Part shown: positions 44,161 to 53,827 of the stretch, one piece after another | Position numbering within the stretch: the stretch's first letter is position 1 | Layout: each line of letters starts with the position of its first letter | Source of the DNA: CAIZGX01 sp044239865 | Lineage (GTDB): Bacteria; Bacteroidota; Bacteroidia; Flavobacteriales_D; Sanyastnellaceae | NCBI GenBank assembly: GCA_044239865.1 | Contig: JBIIAO010000002.1 | Location: forward strand, 434,001-498,000 | DNA length: 64,000 bases | Reading direction: 5' to 3' | Program-made: the position numbers and the translations under genes | Notes under the pieces: generated by a model | The model's database searches: none | Told to the model about the DNA's origin: nothing | The model's input: the letters and a program-made list of their open reading frames with translations, nothing else

Positions 44161-46440
44161 TTATTGAATAATTAATCTCTTCGTTAACGACCCTACATGA
44201 AACTGAAAGGCACCCGATTCGAAAATCGGTTGCGCATCTTTTCCAATGAATTTCAAATCTTCTTTCGAAATAGAAAACTCAACGGTGCGCTTTTGTTTAG
44301 GCGCCAATTCTACCTTTTGAAATGCTTTTAATTTTTTTACGGAAGGAGTAATGGATGCTACTTCATCCGTAGCGAAAACCAACACACTTTCCTTAACCGA
44401 ACGTTCGCTCGGGTTTAAAACATCAACACGAATAAATATCTCTCCACCCAAATCTTCGCTTTCATAACTCACCTGCAAATTCTCGTATTGCACATTCGAA
44501 TACGACAATCCGTAACCGAATTCCCACTGTGGTTGAAACGCTTTGTTACCAAACTCTTTGTCGAACGTCTCGGTGTATTTGTGATCGTAGGTTGAAGTTC
44601 CAACTTGGAATTTTGGATAGGTGAATGGAAGTTTTCCGCTTGGATTAACATCGCCATATAAAATATTCGCTAACGCATCTCCTCCGAAATCGCCCGGCTG
44701 ATAAGCCATCACAACAGCTGAACATCCGTCAACGAGTTCACGAACAATGCGCGGTCTGTTTTCAACCAACACCAAGACAACTGGCTTTAATGTTGATTGA
44801 AGCATTTTCACATAATCTTGCTGTGCTTTTGGAAGTTCTAAATCGTAAATGTTTCCAGGTAACTCAGTGCTTGGCAATTCACTCACACACACCACAATCA
44901 CATCAGCATTTGCGGCCATTTCCAACGGATTTCCATTCATTTTATTCATGGTCTCTAAACCACAAACTTCACTGAACGTAACATTCTTATTCTTGCTTAG
45001 TAGTGCTTCATATATTGTATTTATCGAAACATCATCGAATTGCGCATCGGTACCCTGCCATGTGCGCGTCCAAGCACCATTCAACAAGGTTATTGAATTC
45101 GCAGCCGGACCAGTCACAAAAATCTTTGCGTCTTTCTTCAAAGGAAGAATGTTGTTCTTGTTTTCAAGAAGGGTAATACTCTCTTCAGCTGTGTGCAATG
45201 CTGAAGCCTTGTGTTCTTCTGAAGCAAATTTTGGAAACGCTGCAACGCTCGGTGGCATTGCATTTTGGAACAACCCCAACTTTTCTTTCGTTTCTAAAAT
45301 TCTTTTCACACTTACATTTAAACGCTCTTCAGAAATTCTTCCTTCCTTCACCAATTCAACTAAATACTTGGTGAAGTCGTAATCGTTAGGCACCATGCAC
45401 ATATCAATTCCAGCCATTACAGCCAAGTAGGTTGCTTCTTTCAAATCAACCGCAACACGGTGATTCTTCACCAACTTAATAATGTCTTCCCAATCGGTAA
45501 CTGCAAGTCCATTAAATCCCATCTCTGTGCGCAACAAATCGATTAAGATTTTCGGATTCGCATGAACTGGAATTCCATTGATTTCACCGCTGTTAATCAT
45601 GACAGTCAGAGCTCCTGTATTGATAGCAGCTTGAAAAGAAGGACGATAAATTTCGCGCAATTCAATGTCTGAAATAATAGCTGGTGTGCGATCGAATCCG
45701 GTGCGTGTTCCGCTGTAACCCAAGAAATGCTTCATGCAAGCAGCCACGTGAACGTTGTCTACTGCAGTGCCGTTTCCACCTTGATATCCGCGAACAAGTG
45801 CACTTCCAAATACACTGCATACGTATGGATCTTCACCGAACGTTTCGAAAAAACGCGACCAATTCTTGTTTCTTCCAACATCCAACACTGGAGAGAAATT
45901 CCAAGGAATACCAGCAGCACGTGTTTCGTAAGCGGTTATTCTTCCTCCCTCTTCGGTTAGACTCGGATTGAAAGTTGCAGCCTGCGCCAACTGCTGAGGA
46001 AACAACGTTGAACCCGTTACATAGTTCGCTCCGTGAATAGCATCTATTCCATAAAGAATTGGAACTTTCAATCGTGTTTCAGTTGTTGCAACTTTTTGAA
46101 TGCCTCCAATGATTTCATGCCACTGCTCGCGCGGATAGGCGTGTCCACCGCAATTCAAAATAGATCCGACATGATAGTCCACTAGTGCTTGATGAAGCTT
46201 CGTTGCATTCAAACGATGCGGCTCTGAAAGTTTGTAGACTTCTCCTTCGCACACTACATCAATATTCAACTGCGTCATTTGCCCCACTTTCTCTTCAATG
46301 GTCATGGCAGAGAGAAGCAGATCGACATTTGAAACTTTCTTAGGTTTAAGAATATCTTTCTGCGAAGCACACGATACATTCATTGCAACAAGCGCAAGCA
46401 TGAAAACCGATTGAAAAATATTTTTTGAAGTCATTTTCAT
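44161..46440 (-). CDS. GH3 beta-glucosidase, lipoprotein
   Basis: 759 residues, normal for BglX-type GH3. Lipoprotein signal (VAMNVSC, Cys24). Conserved GH3 elements are LYGIDAIHGANYVTGSTLFP, RFFETFGEDPY, CMKHFLGYS and the nucleophile in GLAVTDWEDI (D316), plus the C-terminal fibronectin-like domain. It should remove terminal glucose from beta-glucan oligosaccharides. The start overlaps the upstream stop by four bases (ATGA). Confidence 0.93.
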   Translation of the reverse strand: MKMTSKNIFQSVFMLALVAMNVSCASQKDILKPKKVSNVDLLLSAMTIEEKVGQMTQLNIDVVCEGEVYKLSEPHRLNATKLHQALVDYHVGSILNCGGHAYPREQWHEIIGGIQKVATTETRLKVPILYGIDAIHGANYVTGSTLFPQQLAQAATFNPSLTEEGGRITAYETRAAGIPWNFSPVLDVGRNKNWSRFFETFGEDPYVCSVFGSALVRGYQGGNGTAVDNVHVAACMKHFLGYSGTRTGFDRTPAIISDIELREIYRPSFQAAINTGALTVMINSGEINGIPVHANPKILIDLLRTEMGFNGLAVTDWEDIIKLVKNHRVAVDLKEATYLAVMAGIDMCMVPNDYDFTKYLVELVKEGRISEERLNVSVKRILETKEKLGLFQNAMPPSVAAFPKFASEEHKASALHTAEESITLLENKNNILPLKKDAKIFVTGPAANSITLLNGAWTRTWQGTDAQFDDVSINTIYEALLSKNKNVTFSEVCGLETMNKMNGNPLEMAANADVIVVCVSELPSTELPGNIYDLELPKAQQDYVKMLQSTLKPVVLVLVENRPRIVRELVDGCSAVVMAYQPGDFGGDALANILYGDVNPSGKLPFTYPKFQVGTSTYDHKYTETFDKEFGNKAFQPQWEFGYGLSYSNVQYENLQVSYESEDLGGEIFIRVDVLNPSERSVKESVLVFATDEVASITPSVKKLKAFQKVELAPKQKRTVEFSISKEDLKFIGKDAQPIFESGAFQFHVGSLTKRLIIQ

Positions 46441-47660
46441 TCTAAAGTAATAATTGGAATTTCAACTTTCAACTTACCCCACAACGAAGGATTTGTGTTG
46501 AAATTTTCATTGTTTATTGAATTCCATCTCTTCTGAAAGGCTCTTGTGTCTTCCGTTGTAGCCCCATCAATAGCTAATTCAATGTTGTATATTGAATTGT
46601 TTTTCCAAGGCGAAACACCTAATTCAGTCCAAGGAATGACACATTCAAAAACATATTTATTTTGAAGTGGCTTCACTGAAATTTGAGCCTTTATATTTTT
46701 CTCACGCGACCAATCGTAAACGTCGAAATTTCCACCCATCTTAATTCCAATGTGTCTATCTCCTTCATAAAACATCATACGCTTGTCGCTGATTCCCGTT
46801 TCGGAAGAGAAAGCGATTTCGATCGCATCTCCGTTCCAAATATCTCTTCCAGATTGCATATTTCTACACGGAGAAACGTCTTCAATTTCACCACCGATGT
46901 ACAATTCCTTTTCATTCCAGTTCAAGTAAATCACAGAGCCGTCCATATTCGCTTGCGCCACAAATTGTCCTCCTTCAATAAATCCATCGTTCACCCAACC
47001 GTAAGACTTCGTCACAACCAAGGTGTTCGACGCTTTCGGAGTGAAAGGGATAATCTTGAATTCATCCACGAAAACGGTTCCATTCGATTCGAATTGAATA
47101 AGCAATTGCTTAACGGTGCCAGCATCTAAATTCCATCCTTCAAACTGAAAATCTACCAGCGGAATAGTAACGGTTCTCCAAGTGGTATCAACAATTCCTC
47201 CTTCAACATAACCGCTTGTAACGCCTATCCAAGCTTGTGTTCCAGCGTAGTCTTCCAACGCCATTGCCCAAGGCAATCCCTTCATTGAACCTTCCTGCGT
47301 TTTTACTTTGAATGTAATGGCCGCACTGTTTTCGATAGATCCTAAATCCTTTCCGCTCCAATTCGCCCAACCAATTCCAAGTCCCAACCATGGACATCCG
47401 CCTGCTTGCTTGTTCCAAGTAAATTTCATGGCACCCGTTCCAGAGAAAACTTCTTTTCGTTCAGAAGTAACGGTTAAACAAATTGGACTTGGTGTGAACC
47501 AAATTTCAGAAGTAATGTCGTCTGTAAAAATATCAGTCAACTGAAATCCATTGACGTCCTTCGTTTCTTCAACTATCACTTCATTTTCATAAAGCGCAAG
47601 TTCCTTCACAGAAACGCAGCTCGTGAACAACAGCAATACAGACCAAAATGCGTATTTCAT
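46437..47660 (-). CDS. Glycan-binding lipoprotein with CBM9-like C-terminal domain
   Basis: 407 residues with a lipoprotein signal (LLLFTSC, Cys15). The N half (~40-205) is a jelly-roll resembling carbohydrate-binding modules (GAMKFTWNKQAGGCPWLGLG). The C half (~215-400) is CBM9-like (VIYLNWNEKELYIGGEIEDV, GDAIEIAFSSETG, FECVIPWTELG). No catalytic residues evident. Probably binds glucan at the surface for the neighbouring hydrolases. 9 bases from the preceding gene. Confidence 0.7.
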   Translation of the reverse strand: MKYAFWSVLLLFTSCVSVKELALYENEVIVEETKDVNGFQLTDIFTDDITSEIWFTPSPICLTVTSERKEVFSGTGAMKFTWNKQAGGCPWLGLGIGWANWSGKDLGSIENSAAITFKVKTQEGSMKGLPWAMALEDYAGTQAWIGVTSGYVEGGIVDTTWRTVTIPLVDFQFEGWNLDAGTVKQLLIQFESNGTVFVDEFKIIPFTPKASNTLVVTKSYGWVNDGFIEGGQFVAQANMDGSVIYLNWNEKELYIGGEIEDVSPCRNMQSGRDIWNGDAIEIAFSSETGISDKRMMFYEGDRHIGIKMGGNFDVYDWSREKNIKAQISVKPLQNKYVFECVIPWTELGVSPWKNNSIYNIELAIDGATTEDTRAFQKRWNSINNENFNTNPSLWGKLKVEIPIITLE

Positions 47661-47669
47661 AGTGAAAAA

Positions 47670-48668
47670 TTAAGGCTCTAGTGCAGATCCTTCAGTGAAT
47701 ATCATGTAATCTAACCACGTCTTAGAATATCCTGAAGTTGGATTCGCCAAGAACAACACAGACACTTCAATCACCTTATTCGGCTCATGCAATCCATTTC
47801 CTATTGGTCCAGATGCAGCGCCATTCACCAACGTTGGAATGTTGTCGTAACGTTGAGAAATTTTCGCCCATCCGTTCGCAGTTAAACTAACCTGAATAGA
47901 ATACATGTCTTCTGATCCTGCAGAGTACATTCCGTCTTCGTTGTCGTCTTCCTTAATTTGGAACAACACCAATCCGTTGTCAATACCTGCTGGCTTATAC
48001 AACATCGTGTTGAAATACAAATTCGAAGGATTGCTTGTCAAAGGATAGTAAGTTGATCCATACGCGCTTCCTGGCATGTTCACCAAACCAATCAACCAAT
48101 CCCAAGAAACAGCACCGGCCATCTCGTAATAGCGTCCACCTTGCGCTGCGCTGTTATTCGTCTGAACAGCAAAGCTCATATTCGCTCCACTTTGAACGTA
48201 GGTGTTCCAGCCGCTGTTCCAGCCGTTTTCAAAATCCGCCGCAACGAAACCTTGATAAACTTTCGGTCCAACTACCGTAAGCGTATCATGCAAAGTATCA
48301 GCAACATTCTCTATTGAAAGTTGCACTGCACAATCCTCGGCACGGAACATCGGAAGATCTGTCGTGGTTCCTGTCCAAGTCGCATTCGATGCTTCAATGA
48401 CATTCGAGAATCCTTCGAAGCGCTTAATAGCGCCCGACTGCAGACCCTTAACCTCTAACGTCCAGTTCACGTTCTTCGAAAACGAAGCTGTAAACGTTGT
48501 CGTTTCTCCACTCGAAAAATCTACATCGCGATTGGTTATATCAAGCGCATTCACCAAGGTGAACTCACCGTATAAATCAATCAATGAAGGTCCTTCGAAT
48601 TCATCGTCTACCTTACACGATGTGTAAAGCACTGAAGCGAAGAGTAAAAAATAAATCGACTTTTTCAT
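47670..48668 (-). CDS. Lipoprotein, probable surface glycan-binding
   Basis: 332 residues with a lipoprotein signal (ASVLYTSC, Cys18). An N-terminal Ig/PKD-like sandwich (~35-140) is followed by a jelly-roll-like domain rich in aromatic residues (NGWNSGWNTYVQSGANMSFA, WDWLIGLVNMPGSAYGSTYY). It resembles the surface glycan-binding lipoproteins that accompany SusCD systems, although no SusCD is here. Gap of one base to the OM barrel gene upstream. Ligand inferred from context only. Confidence 0.65.
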   Translation of the reverse strand: MKKSIYFLLFASVLYTSCKVDDEFEGPSLIDLYGEFTLVNALDITNRDVDFSSGETTTFTASFSKNVNWTLEVKGLQSGAIKRFEGFSNVIEASNATWTGTTTDLPMFRAEDCAVQLSIENVADTLHDTLTVVGPKVYQGFVAADFENGWNSGWNTYVQSGANMSFAVQTNNSAAQGGRYYEMAGAVSWDWLIGLVNMPGSAYGSTYYPLTSNPSNLYFNTMLYKPAGIDNGLVLFQIKEDDNEDGMYSAGSEDMYSIQVSLTANGWAKISQRYDNIPTLVNGAASGPIGNGLHEPNKVIEVSVLFLANPTSGYSKTWLDYMIFTEGSALEP

Positions 48669-48669
48669 A

Positions 48670-50394
48670 TTAAAAATTCATTTGATAAAGTAACATAAAT
48701 TGACGAACGTTGTAATTCTGCGTTGCATCGAAAGCATCGGTATTCTTGAAGTTCGAAAGGTTCACAGATAAACTTGACTTGTCTGAAAAACGGTAGCGAA
48801 CACCAGCTGCTTGCATGTATTCACTTCCATCTGTCTGGTATTCTTTGAAGTTATAAATCTCAGAGAAGTTGTTACGAACAGAGGTGTAATCGAATCCATT
48901 GAATTTGATTTGCTGAACACCCAACATCAAATCCCAGTTTTCCCAGAATTCGTATTCCATTCCCACCGAGAAAATTTGTGTTGAAAGATCTACCGCACGA
49001 ACATTCTCTTCCGCTTCGCGAGAAGTATTGTCGTTTCTGAAACGAACAGTCACGTCGAACAACTTGTCCTTACTCCCGAATCTTTGACTCACGTGTGCAA
49101 CCGCTTTAACTTCTGAACGCATGAACTTGCGCGGTATCAATGTTCCTTCGCCGCGTGTCTCTTGCAACATCAGTTGCGTTGCAGATATTTCGAACAATTG
49201 TTTTGGGTTAATGTATCGAGCACTAACGGTTACTCCTTGTCTGTTCGGCGTTGCAGTTCCGTACGGAGTAATGTTATCGTACTTCGGTTGGATTAACATT
49301 AAGTTGGAAGAAAGCTGACGGTTGTAGGCGTTTGACTCACGCATTAAATCGAAAGCTGTTAAATTTCTTACCACTTGGTCATTCGTAATTCTTCCGAAAG
49401 AAGAAGGTTGATAGTTGTAATTCACGCGCTTTGTTTGAGCACCTGGACTGCGGAAATCTGAACTAACATATTTCCATCCTGCCTCTACAGACAATCCCTT
49501 TGAAGCATTTGTTCCTAACCACTTCGCATCGAAAATCTTTCCATTCGTTTCTGGTGAATCTTCAAAGTTCTTGTAGTAAGTCTTTGAAGTACCTGCTTCA
49601 ACATTTACTCTCATTTTCCAATTGGAAAAATCTTTCTTCAACAACAAAGTTCCTGTAGTTACTGGATTGTGGAAGGTGCTGAGGTTTCGTGAAGTTCCTT
49701 CAATATCGAAAAGTGTTACATGATTCATTCCTACTTCTAAGAAATCACTTTGAACCAAGTTCACGTTGTACCCTGCAAATAATCTGTCGTTAATACTTCC
49801 GAAGTCCGATGTTCTTACACGCGTTGCAACTGTATGAAATTGTAACTCTTTAACAAATTTAGAAAACTGCAATCCGAATTCTGCTGCAGCACCTTGCTGT
49901 CTCCAAGAACTATCAGCTGCATAAAAATTATCGTAATTCATCAAGCGCGTTTGTTGTTGAAACACAACTGGACCTTGCGTAATAATTTCTTGTTGTGTAT
50001 TCGAAAGCGTGTACGGTGAAAGCTTATAGTTAATGTCACCCAATTGGTAACGCACCACTCCACCAGCAACACCTTTGATATACAATTGACGAATGTCGAA
50101 ACTAACTCCCGAACCCCAGAAACCGCCATAGTCGTTGCGCACACGTACCATTCCATGAATTTCTGTATTTTTATTCGGACGAATATTCATTCCCAAATCA
50201 ACGAGCGTGTGACCGCTGTTCATGCGTGGAATGGTAATCGAGTCTTCAACTTCTTGACCAATTCTATCTCCGTAGTATAGTCCACGTGCAGCGCCCGTGA
50301 ATACGACCTTACGTACATCTTTTTCTTGGGCTGAAACAAACTGTGTTGCAACGAATGCAACAATTCCGAAAACGATATGTAATTTATTTTTCAT
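48670..50394 (-). CDS. Outer-membrane beta-barrel protein of the glucan operon (1)
   Basis: 574 residues with a signal peptide (IVFGIVAFVATQFVSAQ). Extended alternating strands and a C-terminal phenylalanine (NVRQFMLLYQMNF) indicate a barrel with no plug, so not a TonB receptor. It may be a porin-like channel or assembly factor. It shares one base with the preceding gene (TAATG), and is part of a seven-gene run with gaps of 9 bases or less. Confidence 0.7.
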   Translation of the reverse strand: MKNKLHIVFGIVAFVATQFVSAQEKDVRKVVFTGAARGLYYGDRIGQEVEDSITIPRMNSGHTLVDLGMNIRPNKNTEIHGMVRVRNDYGGFWGSGVSFDIRQLYIKGVAGGVVRYQLGDINYKLSPYTLSNTQQEIITQGPVVFQQQTRLMNYDNFYAADSSWRQQGAAAEFGLQFSKFVKELQFHTVATRVRTSDFGSINDRLFAGYNVNLVQSDFLEVGMNHVTLFDIEGTSRNLSTFHNPVTTGTLLLKKDFSNWKMRVNVEAGTSKTYYKNFEDSPETNGKIFDAKWLGTNASKGLSVEAGWKYVSSDFRSPGAQTKRVNYNYQPSSFGRITNDQVVRNLTAFDLMRESNAYNRQLSSNLMLIQPKYDNITPYGTATPNRQGVTVSARYINPKQLFEISATQLMLQETRGEGTLIPRKFMRSEVKAVAHVSQRFGSKDKLFDVTVRFRNDNTSREAEENVRAVDLSTQIFSVGMEYEFWENWDLMLGVQQIKFNGFDYTSVRNNFSEIYNFKEYQTDGSEYMQAAGVRYRFSDKSSLSVNLSNFKNTDAFDATQNYNVRQFMLLYQMNF

Positions 50395-52340
50395 TAAAAA
50401 AACGCTTTTAATTCAACCACTAATTCTCTTCCATTGAAATGATCTAACGAGAAACTCTTGTCTTCGAAAGAGAACCAACGATGACGCAAATAAAGTCTTG
50501 TATTTCTTCCTAATTCAACATCTACACCCAGTCCATATCCCTTTCCGTATTGATTGCGTGGCCTTCTAGAGACCTCGTCGATATTGGTTAGGTAATTCGC
50601 TATTGTTCTTTCGTATCCAATGTAACCGTTTAACATTACCGTTGGTGTAAGTTCATAATACACTTCCAATTCCGAGGAGTATTGACGAACATAGGCCTTC
50701 TCGTTCGTAACAACTATCGGCGAGAATTTTCTTCCTGCACTTTGCATTTGCAACAACGAAAACAAAAACACTTTATGTGCTCCAATTTTTCCCTGATATT
50801 TCATTTGTGCTTCAGCCACGTTGAAGTGTTTCTTATTCACTACGACTCCAGAGCTATCATCTGAAAGCTGCACAGATTCGTAGGTATCTCTGTATATATC
50901 CGAGTATCGTCCGTATGGACCCACATTCGCAGGGTACTGCCAACGCCAGAAACGTGAGCGTGTTACGCTGTTCACAGGATGACCGTATGTAATAATTGCA
51001 GCTGCGGGTTCTAACTCCGAAGAAGCTCCCATGCCTCCACTAAATTTAAACTTCTTCGTTCCCCATTGAACATTCAAATTCAAACCTTGACGGTTGTTGG
51101 TCATTTGACCCAAGCGAATCATAGAACTTCCGAATGGCTGCAATAGAGAAGAACTACCAATACCTCCAGCAGGAATCTCATTGGCTGCATATTCCTGAGT
51201 TGCTGTATTCCAAAAAATAGCTGTGTTATTTACAACCCTTTGACTTAAGCGAAAGGCGTGAACTTCCAAGATTGGCCTTCTACCAATAACCGGGGTAGAC
51301 CAGCGTAATTGAAGCGCCTCTCCCCATTTTCCCTGATGTCTTGGACTGTAATATTTTCCAACTCCCATTTCCGCTTTAAGCGTATGACCTTTGATATTGG
51401 TCACACCTTCGAAAGTAATTACGTTCAGCCCAAAAGCCTCACGCGCAAGGCTATCTGTATAGTTAACACTGTTGAACGTATTCAACGCCATAAAGCCATT
51501 TTTCTTTCCTTTGTGAAGTAGTTTTCCTCCGTATGAATAATTTGGAACCACAGAGAAACCGCCATTGATTTCACTTTTTCCAACCATTCCTAAAAAATAA
51601 AAGTTCTTAGGTAATTCCTTTCCTTCTATCACCGCACCTTGAAAGGCTCGATTTCCCCATCGCGAATCTTGATCGATGCTTCCTTGATCAAAATATTGCT
51701 GATATCTTGAAGCAGCGCTGTTGCCCATAGGATCCCAGGGATTTCTTTCGAACAACATAAAACGATTGTAACCTCTGAAAGATCCGAAGGTCAAATCGGA
51801 AATACTCAACCATTGAATACCTCCCACGCGCACACCCCATTGTCCGTATTTCGTTTTGAAATTACCGTACAAATTCATTCCCAACATAGTTCCCAAGTTT
51901 CCACCTAAAGCAACAGTTCCTAGAGGCTTTTGAATGCTTGGACGAAGTGAATCGGCCACCTGCGCTCCGTAGGATGGGTTGATTACGCCATTCAAAAATT
52001 GAAACATGCGCAAGTCGAATCCCCAACTTGATTTGTCTGAAAATTGTCCTGCGACATTCACCAATAAATTCGGCAGCTGCTCATCGTCACCAATGAAAAA
52101 ACTACGTGGAAGAACTGTATCTGTTGGAATCGTTCGTTGATAAGGGTTGTTCTGTTTGGTGTAGGTTCCGAAAAAACGATAGAACCCTGAAACACTTATC
52201 TTTCCTGGTACTAACGAGTCCTTCTTCGGATAAAGTCCGTAAGAAGAAGTTAGATTATTTTCTTGTCCCCACACACCATTCCCTTCAACCAAAAAAAGAA
52301 GTGCTACAAGAGAAAACAGATATTTGAATTTACGATTCAT
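50394..52340 (-). CDS. Outer-membrane beta-barrel protein of the glucan operon (2)
   Basis: 648 residues with a signal peptide (LVALLFLVEGNGVWGQ). Strand-rich sequence (NVAGQFSDKSSWGFDLRMF, KTKYGQWGVRVGGIQWLS, NTRLYLRHRWFSFEDKSF) ends in ELVVELKAFF, typical of an outer-membrane barrel. No plug or carboxypeptidase-like domain. With the next gene it might form the glycan entry route in place of SusC (inference). It starts 5 bases after the GH-A hydrolase stop. Confidence 0.7.
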   Translation of the reverse strand: MNRKFKYLFSLVALLFLVEGNGVWGQENNLTSSYGLYPKKDSLVPGKISVSGFYRFFGTYTKQNNPYQRTIPTDTVLPRSFFIGDDEQLPNLLVNVAGQFSDKSSWGFDLRMFQFLNGVINPSYGAQVADSLRPSIQKPLGTVALGGNLGTMLGMNLYGNFKTKYGQWGVRVGGIQWLSISDLTFGSFRGYNRFMLFERNPWDPMGNSAASRYQQYFDQGSIDQDSRWGNRAFQGAVIEGKELPKNFYFLGMVGKSEINGGFSVVPNYSYGGKLLHKGKKNGFMALNTFNSVNYTDSLAREAFGLNVITFEGVTNIKGHTLKAEMGVGKYYSPRHQGKWGEALQLRWSTPVIGRRPILEVHAFRLSQRVVNNTAIFWNTATQEYAANEIPAGGIGSSSLLQPFGSSMIRLGQMTNNRQGLNLNVQWGTKKFKFSGGMGASSELEPAAAIITYGHPVNSVTRSRFWRWQYPANVGPYGRYSDIYRDTYESVQLSDDSSGVVVNKKHFNVAEAQMKYQGKIGAHKVFLFSLLQMQSAGRKFSPIVVTNEKAYVRQYSSELEVYYELTPTVMLNGYIGYERTIANYLTNIDEVSRRPRNQYGKGYGLGVDVELGRNTRLYLRHRWFSFEDKSFSLDHFNGRELVVELKAFF

Positions 52341-52345
52341 TCGGT

Positions 52346-53695
52346 TTAAGGTTGAAATTCGATTGGTTTGAAAGAGACTGCTCTCTTCGGCGCTTGTCCC
52401 GCTTTTCTCGGCATCACATAAAACGGAACATTCGTATAAGCGTAATGACCGTTTCCATCTACTGTCTCAAAAAATAATCGATACGCACCCTCAGTTGAAG
52501 GAGCGAAAAACTTAGCGCTGTTTGTTGTTTTCTTTTTGAATAGTCCGGCAATAGGAGTTGGAGCGCTTTCCGCATCTCCACCCGATTTTATATCTCTACT
52601 CTCTGGAACAATTACCCAAGACGATTTCAATAAATCATTGTCGGCGTCTTTTACAAAGGCACTTGCTTCATAGATTTCATCAGCTGTTAAAGCAATGTAT
52701 TCTCCTTTCTTTTTTCCATCCACGCAAAGGGAGTCTAAAACAGGCGTTCTATTTTTTACTGTTCCCGGCTTCCAAATATCTTGAAGAACTTCAACAGCTT
52801 CTGAGGCATTTCCTTCGGCAGAAAATAATCCGTACCACGTTGAAGTCGTCTCTTGCTTGTGCCCCCAGAGGAAGACATATGATCCGATACAAAAATCTTT
52901 ATCGGCTTGAATTTCGCTGGCCAATCGCTCTCTGTATGACTTCGCCTTTTCTGAACTGCTTTGCTCTACTGGTGCGCCCCACTTGGTTTTCGCTACTTCC
53001 CAGTGTCCGTTTGGGCCCCACTCAGTAATCATGTAAGGGCCTTTCCAACCAAAGCTGCGAATGTTCTTCCGAACGCCTGCAATGTCTCCGTATGTATTCA
53101 CGCAATAAACATCGATTTCTGGAGCGTCGCGAAGAATTAACTTCACTTCCTTATCATCTAAACCTGCTGTTACCGTGGAGGTTGGGTGATTGTGATCGAC
53201 TTGATGAATATATTTCGCAATGTCGTTGATAGCAGCCCAAACGCGCGTGTTGGTATAGAACAAGTCCACTTCATTCCCAATTCCCCACATGAGTAGAGCG
53301 GGATGATCTTTGAATTGAAGAATGACTTTTTTAAATCCTTCGAACTGCGCTGCCACTTTCTTTTCGTCGTTGTAATCGAAACCGTGGCGTTCATGTTGAA
53401 CCCACAACCCTAACATAACCGTTAGTCCCTTTGAGTATGCTTCGTCCAAAATTTCCTGAGCATTGTCAGTACTCCATGTGCGAATTGAGTTTCCACCTAC
53501 TTCCACCAATTTATCAAGTTGAACATTTCCTCCCGCTCCTCTGACATCGTATGGCTTGCCGCCTCTCGTTATGTGCCACGCGCCAGCTTCATCTTGCATT
53601 ACCTTAACAGGTATTGCCTGCGCCATTCCATCAGCAAAACTGAAGAAAAGCGCCAGTAAAATGAACAAGCAGTTTAGATTAATGTTTTTTATCAT
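52346..53695 (-). CDS. Secreted clan GH-A glycoside hydrolase (GH2/GH5-like)
   Basis: 449 residues with a signal peptide (LFILLALFFSFADGMAQA). The (beta/alpha)8 barrel (~35-330) has the acid/base Glu in MWGIGNEVD (E142) and the nucleophile Glu in YMITEWGPNG (E225), the clan GH-A pair. A C-terminal beta-sandwich follows. Family-level assignment (GH2 TIM barrel, GH5 or another) needs a profile search. Activity on beta-glucan or transglycosylation is inferred from the GH3/GH16 neighbours. First gene of the operon; ATG at 53695 gives the signal peptide, whereas an upstream ATG at 53755 would place coding sequence near the promoter. Confidence 0.8.
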   Translation of the reverse strand: MIKNINLNCLFILLALFFSFADGMAQAIPVKVMQDEAGAWHITRGGKPYDVRGAGGNVQLDKLVEVGGNSIRTWSTDNAQEILDEAYSKGLTVMLGLWVQHERHGFDYNDEKKVAAQFEGFKKVILQFKDHPALLMWGIGNEVDLFYTNTRVWAAINDIAKYIHQVDHNHPTSTVTAGLDDKEVKLILRDAPEIDVYCVNTYGDIAGVRKNIRSFGWKGPYMITEWGPNGHWEVAKTKWGAPVEQSSSEKAKSYRERLASEIQADKDFCIGSYVFLWGHKQETTSTWYGLFSAEGNASEAVEVLQDIWKPGTVKNRTPVLDSLCVDGKKKGEYIALTADEIYEASAFVKDADNDLLKSSWVIVPESRDIKSGGDAESAPTPIAGLFKKKTTNSAKFFAPSTEGAYRLFFETVDGNGHYAYTNVPFYVMPRKAGQAPKRAVSFKPIEFQP

Positions 53696-53765
53696 ATATC
53701 CATTTAATAGAAAGGAATGAGCGGCAAAGTACATAACATTTGACAAAACATTCAAACATTAAAAA

Positions 53766-53773
53766 CAAAAGTA
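53766..53773 (-). promoter_or_regulatory. -10 box (TACTTTTG) of the glucan-degradation operon
   Basis: On the minus strand TACTTTTG matches TAnnTTTG. It predicts a leader of about 64 bases before the hydrolase start. The palindrome at 53785-53799 sits 12 bp upstream, so one regulator could control both directions. Confidence 0.5.
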
Positions 53774-53784
53774 TTAAAACCTTT

Positions 53785-53813
53785 TTGTATAAAGTACAAT
53801 TTCTCTAAATTAG
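53785..53813 (+). promoter_or_regulatory. Operator TTGTATAAAGTACAA plus -10 TAAATTAG (site A)
   Basis: Perfect palindrome TTGTA-N5-TACAA at 53785-53799; its first half overlaps the TTTTTG -33 element. Six bases later lies TAAATTAG (53806-53813), a TAnnTTnG -10 box. The same geometry recurs at 55631-55659 and 59602-59630. Located between the divergent hydrolase operon and the first module gene. Confidence 0.7.
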
Positions 53814-53827
53814 CAAAAAACTAGATC